In this document: positions 30,484 to 38,929 of the stretch, piece by piece
Layout of the letters: every line of letters begins with the position of its first letter
Position numbering within the stretch: position 1 is the first letter of the stretch
Assembly (NCBI GenBank): GCA_002423105.1
Contig: DIUT01000043.1
Span: 84,942 to 148,941, forward strand
From: Geobacter sp. UBA6151
GTDB taxonomy: Bacteria; Desulfobacterota; Desulfuromonadia; Geobacterales; Pseudopelobacteraceae
DNA length: 64,000 nucleotides
Direction: 5' to 3'
Translations under genes and position numbers: made by a program
The notes under the pieces: generated by a model
Database searches by the model: none
The model's input: only the letters and a program-made list of their open reading frames with translations
Told to the model about the DNA's origin: nothing

Positions 30484-32499
30484 ATGAAAAGCATATTGCA
30501 GTTCAGTCGCTTGGTCCTTGTTATCTTGAGTTTTTCCGTACTGTTGTTGACGGGTTGCAGTGGAGAAAGCAGCAACACGCCGACAGCGACAGCACCATTT
30601 TCTGCCAACCAGGTCTCCGGCAAAACGTTCGTGTATTCAAGCGCCGGTTCCACGGGGACACTCGCCTTCAATGGCGACGGCACCTGGAGTACAACTATCG
30701 GTACGTCCACCTTCAGCGGGACCTGGAGCATCACGAGCGGAAAGCTTGTCTGTGTCACCACTGCCGGCGGGAATCATACCATTACCTACACACTGCTCTC
30801 AACTACGGCAGACAGTATGACTACCAGTTTTGTGGAAGTAAACCCCGCTGACCCCGATAACCCGGTGACCGGCACTGCTGCCTTCACCGCAACCTTTACA
30901 ACGGAGCAGGTATCCGGCAAGACCTTTGCCTATTCCAGTGCCGGCACCACGGGAACACTGGCATTCAATGCCGACGGCACCTGGAGCACAACGATTGGTA
31001 CGTCCACTTTCAGCGGGACATGGAGTATCACAGATGGCAAGCTGGTCTGTATCACCACCTCCGGCGGCAATCATACCCTCACCTACACGGCGCTTGTCAG
31101 TGATGATACCAAGGCTATCCATACCAGCGTGGTTGAAGTAAACCCCGCTGATCCCAACAATCCGGTCACCTCCACCGCCTCGCTCACGGTTCTCTACACC
31201 ATTGCCGGCAAGATCTCCCAATCAGATATCGGCTTGGCCGGTGTCACCGTTGCCCTGGATGGCGACCAGACCCTGACCGCCACAACCGATGCCGACGGCA
31301 CCTACCGTTTCACGGTTCCGGCCGGGGAATACCGGGTAACCCCCTCGAAAGTGAACACCACCTTTGCTCCTCTGGACAACAGTTTTGCGGTCGGCAGCGC
31401 CGATGTCAGAGCCGTTGATTTTGCCTCGGTGGCACCGAAGGCCGGGCCGTCATTAAACAAATGGATCCAGACCGGTTCTTTGATTTACATACGCGAAAGT
31501 CACACGGCAACATTGCTGAAAGATGGGAAGGCGCTCGTTACAGGAGGAGAGTATAACTATGAAAACGGGTCAAAAGCACGCGGCAGCGCAGAGATCTACG
31601 ATCCTGCTACCGGCAAATGGACCCAAACCGGTTCTTTAAATTACAAGCGCACTAAACACACGGCAACGTTACTGCAAGATGGGAGGGTGCTTGTTGCAGG
31701 AGGACAGGAATATGACTGGATCTTCCCATCAACCCGCGCCAGCGCAGAGCTCTACGATCCTGCCACCGGCACATGGACCCAAACCGGCTCTTTGAAGTAC
31801 GATCGCCGCAATCATACTGCAACATTACTGCCAGACGGGAGGGTGCTCGTTGCAGGAGGAGCGGATCAGATAAGCTCGAATGCCAGCGCCGAGATCTACG
31901 ATCCTAAAACCGGCAAATGGACCCAAACCGGTTCTTTAAACTACGCACGTTATTTTCATACGGCGGCCTTACTGCAAGACGGGAAGGTGCTCGTTGCAGG
32001 AGGAATGTCCTCTAAAGTCGATCGTGCCAGCGCAGAACTCTACGATCCTGCTACCGGCAAATGGACCCAAACCGGTTCTTTGACTTACCCCCGCGATAGC
32101 CATACGGCAACATTACTGCAAGACGGGAGGGTGCTTGTTGCAGGAGGAGAGGATGGTAGCATAACTGGTCACACCACCGTAGAAATCTACGATCCTGCTA
32201 CCGGCCAATGGACCCAAAGCGGTTCTTTGAACCACAAACGTTATTCTCATACGGCAACGTTGCTGCAAGACGGGAGGGTGCTTGTTGCAGGAGGAAATGA
32301 AGATGATAGCTTAACTGGTCTCGCCACCGTAGAAATCTACGATCCCGCTGCCGACAAATGGACCGAGACCGGCTCTTTAACCTACAAGCGTTTCTTGCAT
32401 ACTGCGACCCTGATGGACAATGGAGCGGTGCTTATTACCGGAGGATGGGATAGACCAACTGAACTCACCAGTACAGAGTGGTTTTACCCGGGGCCTTGA
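30484..32499 (+). CDS. Lipoprotein with duplicated beta domain, carboxypeptidase-regulatory-like domain and seven Kelch blades
   Basis: 671-aa lipoprotein (lipobox LLTGC, Cys about 25). Two consecutive 95-residue repeats (about 40-140 and 140-235) share VSGKTFxYSSAGxTGTLAFNxDGTWSTTIGTSTFSG and VEVNPADPxNPVT. A carboxypeptidase regulatory-like domain (about 236-320) and seven Kelch repeats (about 330-671, pattern QTGSLxYxRxxHTATLLQDGRVLVAGG) follow. The Kelch blades are more alike to one another than those of the paralogue at 22809, suggesting recent homogenisation. AAAGGAG precedes the ATG. It lies between the two DUF3089 lipoprotein genes and may present or bind the same extracellular substrate. 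Confidence 0.84.
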   Translation: MKSILQFSRLVLVILSFSVLLLTGCSGESSNTPTATAPFSANQVSGKTFVYSSAGSTGTLAFNGDGTWSTTIGTSTFSGTWSITSGKLVCVTTAGGNHTITYTLLSTTADSMTTSFVEVNPADPDNPVTGTAAFTATFTTEQVSGKTFAYSSAGTTGTLAFNADGTWSTTIGTSTFSGTWSITDGKLVCITTSGGNHTLTYTALVSDDTKAIHTSVVEVNPADPNNPVTSTASLTVLYTIAGKISQSDIGLAGVTVALDGDQTLTATTDADGTYRFTVPAGEYRVTPSKVNTTFAPLDNSFAVGSADVRAVDFASVAPKAGPSLNKWIQTGSLIYIRESHTATLLKDGKALVTGGEYNYENGSKARGSAEIYDPATGKWTQTGSLNYKRTKHTATLLQDGRVLVAGGQEYDWIFPSTRASAELYDPATGTWTQTGSLKYDRRNHTATLLPDGRVLVAGGADQISSNASAEIYDPKTGKWTQTGSLNYARYFHTAALLQDGKVLVAGGMSSKVDRASAELYDPATGKWTQTGSLTYPRDSHTATLLQDGRVLVAGGEDGSITGHTTVEIYDPATGQWTQSGSLNHKRYSHTATLLQDGRVLVAGGNEDDSLTGLATVEIYDPAADKWTETGSLTYKRFLHTATLMDNGAVLITGGWDRPTELTSTEWFYPGP

Positions 32500-32621
32500 T
32501 CTCCGTACCGTGATACCGAGCCCGATGCGCCACGAAAAGGCACACTCATACGTACATTGAATCAGAGGCCGGCTATGAGGCGGATTTCCAGTCAGTTGCA
32601 GACATTTGAAAGGAGTTATCC

Positions 32622-33824
32622 ATGTTAAGCAAAAATGTTGACAAGACGAGTGGTTATGGGTTGTTGAGGTTTTTTTTGGTGTCTGTTTTTGCGTTGATAC
32701 AACTTGCCGGTTGCGGCAATAGTACCACTACCCAGCTCACGGCGCCAATAGACTATTCGCACTCCCAAAGCTGGGTCATGTTGCCAAAAGAGGCGGCGCA
32801 ACCGGTTGATCTCTTCTTCCTGTATCCGACAACCTACAATTCAGCGCAGCCCCTGACCTCAACCTGGTCCCGGGGATGGAACCAGACGCTTGAGCAGGCG
32901 CTCTCAGATCAGCTCATCCTCCTCCAGACAGCCTCAAAGGTGAGTGTATTCACAAAGGCGGGTGTCAACGTCTATGCGCCATATTACCAACAGTGCTCAG
33001 GACTTGATGTGCTGAACGCGCTGCTTTGGCAAAACACGCCCGGCAACACAGAGGTTGCGAACCAGGCAATGGAGGTGGCTTACAAGGATGCATCCGACGC
33101 ATTTGACTACTACCTTGAGCATTACAACAAAGACGCGCAGGGCAAACCGCGTCCCTTCATCCTGGCCGGCCACAGCCAGGGCTCAAACCTGATGCTCTAC
33201 CTGCTGGAACGAAAATTCAGCAACCCGGCGCTCAGGAAACTGCTGGTTGCGGCCTATGTCATTGGATGGTCGGTAACCTCCGACGATATGACCAGTTATC
33301 CGGAGTCGCTGCAGGCAGTCGGTATTTGCACCAACAGCACGCAGACCGGCTGCATTGTCACGTACAACACCCAGGAGACACCCGGAGACTGGTCGCAGGT
33401 TTCAGGAAGTTCCCGCGGAAAGATGGAGGTCACACGGAAAAACGCATGGAGCGTAAACCCTTTGACCTGGATTGCCACAGCTCCCGGCGAAGTGGGCCCT
33501 GCCGCCCCGGCATCTGCAAACCTTGGCGCATTCTTCTATAAGGGGATGCTGCCGGGCGCTCCGGACCAAAGTATCTTCAAGCTCGACCAGACAGGCAACT
33601 ATACCTTCGAGATGAATAGCTTCATTGGCGCTCAAAGCAACAACGGCGCGCTGGTGATCAACCCGGACAATCTCCCTGCGCCGGCTACCTGGTCAAACCT
33701 TATGCCCCCGTACAACACCCGGCCAGGCTGGTATCACGGTTACGACTATCCCTTCTTCTATCGTAATCTTGAGCAGAATGCCGTTGACCGGGTCAAGGCA
33801 TATACCGACTCTCTGAAGCTTTAG
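32622..33824 (+). CDS. DUF3089 alpha/beta-hydrolase lipoprotein (copy 2)
   Basis: 400-aa paralogue of the 29392 product. Lipobox LAGC (Cys31), VDLFFLYPTTY, nucleophile elbow AGHSQGS with S185, and the end WYHGYDYPFFYRNLEQNAVDRV. It has longer insertions than copy 1 and four more cysteines in the mature region. The putative ribosome site AAAGGAG precedes the ATG. A fragment of a PreA-like gene follows directly after its stop. Function is inferred as an exported esterase or lipase. Confidence 0.85.
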   Translation: MLSKNVDKTSGYGLLRFFLVSVFALIQLAGCGNSTTTQLTAPIDYSHSQSWVMLPKEAAQPVDLFFLYPTTYNSAQPLTSTWSRGWNQTLEQALSDQLILLQTASKVSVFTKAGVNVYAPYYQQCSGLDVLNALLWQNTPGNTEVANQAMEVAYKDASDAFDYYLEHYNKDAQGKPRPFILAGHSQGSNLMLYLLERKFSNPALRKLLVAAYVIGWSVTSDDMTSYPESLQAVGICTNSTQTGCIVTYNTQETPGDWSQVSGSSRGKMEVTRKNAWSVNPLTWIATAPGEVGPAAPASANLGAFFYKGMLPGAPDQSIFKLDQTGNYTFEMNSFIGAQSNNGALVINPDNLPAPATWSNLMPPYNTRPGWYHGYDYPFFYRNLEQNAVDRVKAYTDSLKL

Positions 33825-33836
33825 TCCGCTGCTCAC

Positions 33837-33945
33837 GACTGTCGCCCCCAACTGCTGGAGGAACGATGCATACACTGTAGAGCCTGTCATACCGCCTGCC
33901 GCGACGGGGGCTATCAGGCAATTGCCTGGAACAGCTGTCTGCTTC
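33837..33945 (+). pseudogene. C-terminal ferredoxin-domain fragment of a third PreA-like gene
   Basis: Translated from 33837 it gives DCRPQLLEERC-IHC-RAC-HTAC-RDGGYQAIAWN, which aligns with the first 4Fe-4S cluster of the PreA-like protein at 59392-59485. All four cysteines remain, but the TIM barrel and the second cluster are absent. The 329-bp gap 33825-34153 contains this fragment and then the second promoter module. Confidence 0.8.
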
Positions 33946-34018
33946 AACCGGGATTGTTGCCTCTGGGAAAGCGGAAGTTTTATCGCTCTGCCGGTGGCTG
34001 CTGGATAGGGGATGAACC

Positions 34019-34033
34019 GCCAACAGAGTTGGC
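34019..34033. promoter_or_regulatory. GCCAAC-N3-GTTGGC palindrome, module copy 2
   Basis: GCCAACAGAGTTGGC, a perfect palindrome, with a downstream half site GTTGGC at 34048. It is 80 bp upstream of the -24 GG of the promoter at 34096. Confidence 0.7.
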
Positions 34034-34095
34034 TGCTGTAGGCATAAGTTGGCGGTGCCTGCTTCTGTAAGTTGTTGATAGTTATGCAAACACAG

Positions 34096-34114
34096 CTTGG
34101 CATGTATGCTGCAA
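34096..34114 (+). promoter_or_regulatory. Sigma-54 promoter, module copy 2
   Basis: CTTGGCATGTATGCTGCAA with GG at 34099 and GC at 34111. It lies 58 bp upstream of the DUF1566 gene start at 34154. Confidence 0.78.
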
Positions 34115-34153
34115 ACTGTATGGATGAGCAAATAGAGCAGAGGAGGAAATCAA

Positions 34154-34594
34154 ATGAAGAAAAAAAGCACGGCGGTAATCGGGATGATGGTGCTGGTCTG
34201 TTTTATGATGATGGCGACTTTTACCTGGGCTCTAGGCGTACCCAACGGTACGGTCACCGACGGCAATCTGGTCTGGCTGCAAAATGCCAACTGTTTTGGC
34301 GGGCTGACCTGGAATCAGGCCATGGACAGAGCAGCCAGCCTGAAATCCGGCTCATGCGGCCTGACGGATGGCTCCACGGCCGGTCAGTGGCGTCTTCCCA
34401 CAAAAGATGAACTGGTGAGAAGGTCGAAAAAACAGCAAGGTTTTAATAATGTCCAGGCTGGCTACTACTGGTCCTCCAGTACCGACGCTGCTAACACAGC
34501 CATTGCCTGGTTCGTGGTCATGAACGTCGGCATCGCGGACCTCGACTATAAGGTCAACTATTTCTACGTATGGCCCGTTCGTAGCGGAAAGTAG
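34154..34594 (+). CDS. Secreted DUF1566 (Lcl-like) protein, copy 1
   Basis: 146 aa with a Sec signal (MMVLVCFMMMATFTWA). The rest is a single DUF1566 domain: VPNGTVTDGNLVWLQNANCF, then WRLPTKDEL, then YYWSSSTDAAN and the end YFYVWPVRSGK. Two conserved cysteines (ANCF and GSCGL) could form a disulfide. DUF1566 is the domain at the end of Legionella Lcl-type collagen-like adhesins; a role in binding a polymer or protein at the cell surface is possible but unproven. It has three homologues in the window (38235, 38930, 57838). GAGGAGG precedes the ATG, and a sigma-54 promoter module drives it. Confidence 0.85.
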   Translation: MKKKSTAVIGMMVLVCFMMMATFTWALGVPNGTVTDGNLVWLQNANCFGGLTWNQAMDRAASLKSGSCGLTDGSTAGQWRLPTKDELVRRSKKQQGFNNVQAGYYWSSSTDAANTAIAWFVVMNVGIADLDYKVNYFYVWPVRSGK

Positions 34595-34728
34595 GTTATT
34601 TGGTTATTTGGGTTTTGTGTAGGGGCCAAGCACGTTTTATCTGCTTCGCCCGCCTTTGATCTCCATCTCAACAAGGGCAAAGCAGGCGAGGCGGCCCCAC
34701 TTTTTTCCGCCACAAAAGGAGCTGCATA

Positions 34729-35223
34729 ATGATAGCAACTGTTTTGTCCTGTATCATGACGGCGGTTGTATTCAGTCAGCCCTGCATGGCAGCCCAAAGT
34801 GAACAGGCAAAATATAGAGGTGGCGAGTGCGCCGGGTGTCATGGGCAGGACAAAAAATTACCGCTTGCTCATCCAGCTACCAAAGCCATGAATCTTCAAT
34901 CCTGTAAAAAATGCCATACCAAAGAAAACAGGGATATACGGGAAAAGCTGCCGGGAAGCCACTATCATCTGCTGGCAAACATCACGTGTGAACAATGTCA
35001 TGGAAAGGCCAATGAACGGGAAGTTCCGACCATGGAACAATGTGTTGCCTGCCATGGCAGCACGACAAAGCTTGCGGAAAAGACAAAAGGGGGCAAACCG
35101 AGAAATCCTCATATCTCCCCGCACTATGGGACGGAACTCGATTGCAATTTTTGTCACCATCAGCACACCAGATCAGAGAATTATTGCGTACAGTGCCACT
35201 CTTTTGGTTTCAAAATCCCTTGA
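34729..35223 (+). CDS. Periplasmic hexaheme c-type cytochrome
   Basis: 164-aa exported cytochrome with a signal peptide (LSCIMTAVVFSQPCMAA). Six CXXCH haem-binding motifs are visible at 34-38, 59-63, 87-91, 105-109, 139-143 and 153-157, with extra histidines as possible second ligands. The layout resembles the tetrahaem domain of flavocytochrome c fumarate reductases, extended by two haems. The flavoprotein gene starts 41 bp downstream, so the two probably form a split flavocytochrome that passes electrons from the quinone pool or a membrane cytochrome to the flavin. The ATG follows AAAAGGAG. Confidence 0.88.
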   Translation: MIATVLSCIMTAVVFSQPCMAAQSEQAKYRGGECAGCHGQDKKLPLAHPATKAMNLQSCKKCHTKENRDIREKLPGSHYHLLANITCEQCHGKANEREVPTMEQCVACHGSTTKLAEKTKGGKPRNPHISPHYGTELDCNFCHHQHTRSENYCVQCHSFGFKIP

Positions 35224-35264
35224 TTTTCAACAAATATCTCTACCGGCCAAAGGGTAGTTCACAC

Positions 35265-36833
35265 ATGGTTGATACAAAAATACTTCAAAAATTGGCACAT
35301 ACTACAATCAGAAACGTACTGTTGTTTGCCATTATTCTGGTCACGGTTGCGCCGACCACACTGCTGGCAGCAGAAAAAGAACAACGGCATGATGTCGTAG
35401 TGGTTGGTGCTGGCATAGCGGGACTTTCTGCCACCTGGGAGTTGGCGCAGAAAGGATTTGATGTTGCCGTCATCGAAATGCAGCCGCTCTATGGCGGGAC
35501 CGCGACGATGAGCGAGGGGGCTCTCTGCATCGTAGGCACACCGGAGCAGGCGAATGTCGGCATCATTGATTCACCGCAGATCGCCTTTAAAGACTTCATG
35601 ACCTATGGCAGTGACCAGAGCGGTTCCGGTCCTGATGTCGAATGGGTACACTATTACGCAAACGAGTCTCGCCATGAAATTTATGATTGGCTTATTGGGC
35701 TGGGCATACATTTTGAGAAGAATGCAGTCCTTATGCCAGGAAATAGCGTGCCGCGCTGGCATAAAGTAATCGGCAAGGGCAGAGGACTTGTCGAGCCGAT
35801 CTACCGGGCCTGCAAGCAAAGCAGTACGGTGAAGTTTTTCTACAGACATAAGGCGCTTTCGTTGATCAGGGACAAAAGCGGCCGGATTACCGGCATCCGG
35901 GCAGAACGGCTTAAAGATAACGTATCTGTCGATTATCTCGCGCCGGTCGTGATACTGGCGACAGGGGGTTTTCAGGGCAATATGAAGATGGTGCAAAGTT
36001 ATTGGCCTGAAAAACAGCCGCTTCCAGAACGGATACTGACAGGAGCCGGAATAAACGCCACTGGCTCAGGTCATGAAATAGCCCAGGCCATAGGTGCCAG
36101 ATTAGTCAATATGCACTATCAGTGGAATTATTCCACCGGCCTGCAAAGTCCAACCGATATCACCGGCTCGCGAGGTTTGAACGCTTTCAGCCAGCAATCA
36201 ATCTGGGTCAACAAAAAAGGACGACGTTTCGTAAACGAATCTCAAGACACGAAGGTGACATTTCTTGAACTGATCAAACAGCCCGGCGGCACATACTGGG
36301 CGCTGTTTGACAGTGCGGCCCGCGACAGTTTTTTTATTTCCGGCTGGAGTCGGGAATCAATTGAAGAGGGACTCTTTAATAATCAACAAAGCAACCAGTT
36401 CGTAAAATCTGCACCGACTATATCAGAGCTTGCTGTGGCTGCGGGACTTCCTCCGCAGACACTTACTGAGACCGTGGGGCGCTGGAATGACATGGTAACC
36501 TCTGGTAAGGACATCGATTTTGGCCGCATCGGCTGCTGCCGGACGCCCTGGTCCAATCCGACCAGAATCGAACGGGCGCCTTTCTATGCCGTACCGTTCT
36601 ACCCGTTGGCGCGCAAGAGTATGGGGGGCGTTTCTATTGATCAGTCCTGTCGGGTACTTGATGTCTCGGGACAGCCTATTCCCGGCCTGTATGCCGCTGG
36701 GGAACTGACCGGCCTCGCCGGTGTCAACGGTAAAGCTTCCCTTGAAGGAACATTCCTGGGCGCGTCCATTATGACAGGTCGTGTGGCGGGGCGGGCAGCT
36801 GCGGCAGAGTTGGCAGATCAAAGAAAACCATAA
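35265..36833 (+). CDS. Periplasmic FAD-dependent reductase, fumarate-reductase/flavocytochrome c family
   Basis: 522-aa exported FAD_binding_2 flavoprotein. An N-terminal signal (about 1-36, ending LLAAEKE) precedes the FAD motif VVVGAGIAGLSA and a second glycine-rich stretch near the end (GLYAAGELTGLAGVNGKASLEGTFLGAS). Arg and Glu residues in RRFVNES and the histidine in the central domain are candidates for substrate binding. The family reduces fumarate, urocanate, methacrylate or similar enoates; the actual substrate is not evident. The start at 35265 has only a weak AGGG site; an open frame reaches back through the cytochrome gene. It is paired with the hexaheme cytochrome. Confidence 0.83.
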   Translation: MVDTKILQKLAHTTIRNVLLFAIILVTVAPTTLLAAEKEQRHDVVVVGAGIAGLSATWELAQKGFDVAVIEMQPLYGGTATMSEGALCIVGTPEQANVGIIDSPQIAFKDFMTYGSDQSGSGPDVEWVHYYANESRHEIYDWLIGLGIHFEKNAVLMPGNSVPRWHKVIGKGRGLVEPIYRACKQSSTVKFFYRHKALSLIRDKSGRITGIRAERLKDNVSVDYLAPVVILATGGFQGNMKMVQSYWPEKQPLPERILTGAGINATGSGHEIAQAIGARLVNMHYQWNYSTGLQSPTDITGSRGLNAFSQQSIWVNKKGRRFVNESQDTKVTFLELIKQPGGTYWALFDSAARDSFFISGWSRESIEEGLFNNQQSNQFVKSAPTISELAVAAGLPPQTLTETVGRWNDMVTSGKDIDFGRIGCCRTPWSNPTRIERAPFYAVPFYPLARKSMGGVSIDQSCRVLDVSGQPIPGLYAAGELTGLAGVNGKASLEGTFLGASIMTGRVAGRAAAAELADQRKP

Positions 36834-36899
36834 TAGATCACGCAGTGGGAAGGTGTTTTATGCCCTGTGACCCCTATGGATTGAGGAGGAGTGCTTATT

Positions 36900-38111
36900 A
36901 TGAAAAATCTGTGCCTGTTGTTTTTCAGCTTTCTGTTCATTGTTTCCGCCGCAGAAGGGGCAAATCAGCCGGTAATGCTTACCACTGCACAACAGCAGGT
37001 AACGGCTGTCTTTGAACGCCTTGACACCGGTCTTAAAAAAGCTGCCGGAAAACTGGGTACAACAGGGCTGACCGGTGAAGGAGCCCGGCAGGTTCTGACG
37101 GAAGCCTGCAAAGAGTTCAGCTATGCCGTTGATTGCGCCACCGTTGATACAAAAGGGCGGCTGACGACTATTGAGCCTGCCCAATACCGTCGTTTTGAAG
37201 GCACAGATATTTCTGCGCAGGAGCAGGTCAAGCAGATGCTGAAACTGCATAAACCGCTGCTAAGCCAGGTTTTCCGTTCGGTGGAGGGGTATGATGCGGT
37301 TGATGTAGAGTATCCGGTATTCAATCCTGAAGGCCGTTTTATCGGCTCCGTCAGTGTTATGTTCAAACCGGAACGGTTTCTGGGGGAGATCATACAGCCT
37401 CTGGTGAAGGGGGTGCCGCTGGATATCTGGGCGATGGAGCAGGGGGGACGTATCCTCTACGACAGTGATCAGGCACAGGTGGGCCTTAACGTCTTCACTT
37501 CATCTGCGTACCAGCCCTACCAGCAGCTTGTTCTATTGGCACAAAAAATTGCCGCTACTCCGCAGGGTGATGGCGTCTACCGTTTTAAGAAGGGTCTGAC
37601 CGGCCCTGATGTAGACAAAAAGGCGTACTGGACCAGCGTGTCGCTATATGGAGTCTCCTGGCGGCTGGTGGGCATTCATCTGGAGCAGAATGCAAAAGAG
37701 CGGATATCGTGGAGTCCTGCTGCGGCTGTTACTGCCGAACAAGCGCTTGATACGTTTGCTGCGGATACCTCATTGAAAGCGGCGCTGACCGACGGCAACA
37801 AGGATACAATCATGAAACTGTTCGGGCAGTTTTACAAAGCAACGCCTGGCATCTACTCGGTGCAGTGGATTGACGCCAAAGGGATAAACCGTTTTGGTTT
37901 CCCGGTGGAAAACAGTCTCTCAGAGTATGACTGCAATTCGGGAAAGGGTACCAGTGACAGGCAGTTCCTTCGGATCTTACATAAACAGCAACCGGATGTT
38001 TTAGAAGCGCCATTGTTTGAGGGAAGAACCGGTTATTTCGTGTTCAAGCCGGTATTCAGGGATGGCCGGTATCTGGGCATGATTTACACAATCAAGCTGA
38101 AAACCTATTAA
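36900..38111 (+). CDS. Exported Cache-domain protein without an output domain
   Basis: 403 aa with a Sec signal (LCLLFFSFLFIVSAAEGA). Two PAS-like Cache regions are visible, about 40-255 (with VEYPVFNPEGRFIGSVSVMF and DIWAMEQGGRILYDS) and about 270-400 (with WIDAKGINRFGFPVEN and YFVFKPVFRDGRYLGMIYTI). This is the ligand-binding layout of chemoreceptors and sensor kinases, but no transmembrane helix or signalling domain follows, so it is a free periplasmic binding protein. GGAGGAG decides the ATG at 36900 over a GTG at 36891. Fragments of its 5' end recur at 38716, 39421 and 57638. It lies downstream of the flavocytochrome genes. Confidence 0.78.
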   Translation: MKNLCLLFFSFLFIVSAAEGANQPVMLTTAQQQVTAVFERLDTGLKKAAGKLGTTGLTGEGARQVLTEACKEFSYAVDCATVDTKGRLTTIEPAQYRRFEGTDISAQEQVKQMLKLHKPLLSQVFRSVEGYDAVDVEYPVFNPEGRFIGSVSVMFKPERFLGEIIQPLVKGVPLDIWAMEQGGRILYDSDQAQVGLNVFTSSAYQPYQQLVLLAQKIAATPQGDGVYRFKKGLTGPDVDKKAYWTSVSLYGVSWRLVGIHLEQNAKERISWSPAAAVTAEQALDTFAADTSLKAALTDGNKDTIMKLFGQFYKATPGIYSVQWIDAKGINRFGFPVENSLSEYDCNSGKGTSDRQFLRILHKQQPDVLEAPLFEGRTGYFVFKPVFRDGRYLGMIYTIKLKTY

Positions 38112-38151
38112 GGCACTCTTGCCACAAATAAATATCCGCTTTCACGTGAGC

Positions 38152-38190
38152 CCAAACCGCAGCCGTAGCAGGGCTACGCCTGCGGTTTGG
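38152..38190. terminator. Long imperfect hairpin overlapping a degenerate promoter
   Basis: CCAAACCGCAG pairs with CTGCGGTTTGG, then one C-C mismatch, then CGTAGC with GCTACG around an AGG loop: a 17-bp stem. No T-run follows, so it may be a terminator or a REP-like repeat. Its right arm overlaps TTTGGCAT, the surviving -24 element of a broken promoter module. Confidence 0.55.
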
Positions 38191-38234
38191 CATATTTGTA
38201 TGAGCAAGTAAATAAGCCAGAGGATGGAGAGCAG

Positions 38235-38672
38235 ATGAAGATAAAATGCACGGCAGTAACCGGGATGCTGGTTTGTTGCCTGATGATGGCGAATTTGGCC
38301 TGGGCGGTACCCGGCGTACCCGATGGCACGGTCACTGACGGTAATCTGGTCTGGCTGCAGAACGCTGACTGTTTTGGGGAACTGAACTTGAACGATGCCA
38401 AGAGCCGTGCCGCAAGTTTGAAATCCGGAGCATGCGGCCTGACCGATGGTTCCAACTCTGGTGATTGGCGTCTCCCCACAATAGAGGAACTAAAGAGCAG
38501 GCAGAAGAACCAGCAAGGTTTTTATAATGTTCAGTCGAACTACTACTGGTCATCCACTATCTACGGAGGCAATCCAAACTGGGCCTATGCTGTGGTTATG
38601 AGATTCGACTTAGTGAAGGGCTCCAAGGGCTCGCACAAACTCTTTGTGTGGCCCGTGCGTGCCGTAAAGTAG
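38235..38672 (+). CDS. Secreted DUF1566 protein, copy 2
   Basis: 145 aa: signal peptide ending LAWA, then a DUF1566 domain (VPDGTVTDGNLVWLQNADCF, WRLPTIEELKSRQ, YYWSSTIYGGN, LFVWPVRAVK). Cysteines are kept in ADCF and GACGL. It differs from the other three in the middle loop (LNLNDAKSRA). Its upstream region keeps the TTGGCAT and the TATGAGCAAGTAAATAA transcript start but lacks the -12 box and the GCCAAC palindrome, so expression from the module is probably lost. Confidence 0.83.
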   Translation: MKIKCTAVTGMLVCCLMMANLAWAVPGVPDGTVTDGNLVWLQNADCFGELNLNDAKSRAASLKSGACGLTDGSNSGDWRLPTIEELKSRQKNQQGFYNVQSNYYWSSTIYGGNPNWAYAVVMRFDLVKGSKGSHKLFVWPVRAVK

Positions 38673-38715
38673 GTTTTTGGTTTTTGGTCGTCAGGGCTGA
38701 ATCACGGATACCGGA

Positions 38716-38792
38716 TTAATGAGGTGTTTATCATGAAAAATCTGTGCCTGTTGTTTTTCAGCTTTACCGGTCTTAAAAAGCTGCCGGAAAAA
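38716..38792 (+). pseudogene. Internally deleted 5' fragment of the Cache-domain gene
   Basis: ATGAAAAATCTGTGCCTG and the next codons equal 36900-36934, then jump to the match of 37027-37056 (ACCGGTCTTAAAAA...CTGCCGGAAAA). It ends exactly at the start of the GCCAAC palindrome of the third module. Confidence 0.82.
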
Positions 38793-38794
38793 CC

Positions 38795-38809
38795 GCCAAC
38801 AGAGTTGGC
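38795..38809. promoter_or_regulatory. GCCAAC-N3-GTTGGC palindrome, module copy 3
   Basis: GCCAACAGAGTTGGC, perfect, with half site GTTGGC at 38824. It is 79 bp before the -24 GG of the promoter at 38871. Confidence 0.7.
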
Positions 38810-38870
38810 TGCTGGAGGCAGAAGTTGGCAGTGTGTTCTTGTGTAACATTCCTATATTATTCAAACAGTT

Positions 38871-38889
38871 CTTGGCATGTATGCTGCAA
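38871..38889 (+). promoter_or_regulatory. Sigma-54 promoter, module copy 3
   Basis: CTTGGCATGTATGCTGCAA with GG at 38874 and GC at 38886, 59 bp before the ATG at 38930. Confidence 0.78.
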
Positions 38890-38929
38890 ACCGTATGAGC
38901 AAGTAAATAAACCAGATGAGGAAAAGCAG

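Noticed and set aside
31490..32490. Regularly spaced direct repeats in the Kelch lipoprotein gene, considered as a CRISPR-like array
   Set aside because: The repeats are coding, in frame and correspond to Kelch blades of about 50 codons; no conserved repeat/spacer boundary.
34640..34712. Imperfect GC-rich inverted repeat before the hexaheme cytochrome gene with a short T-run, considered as a terminator
   Set aside because: The arms need bulges to pair and the loop is long; not good enough to list as a terminator.
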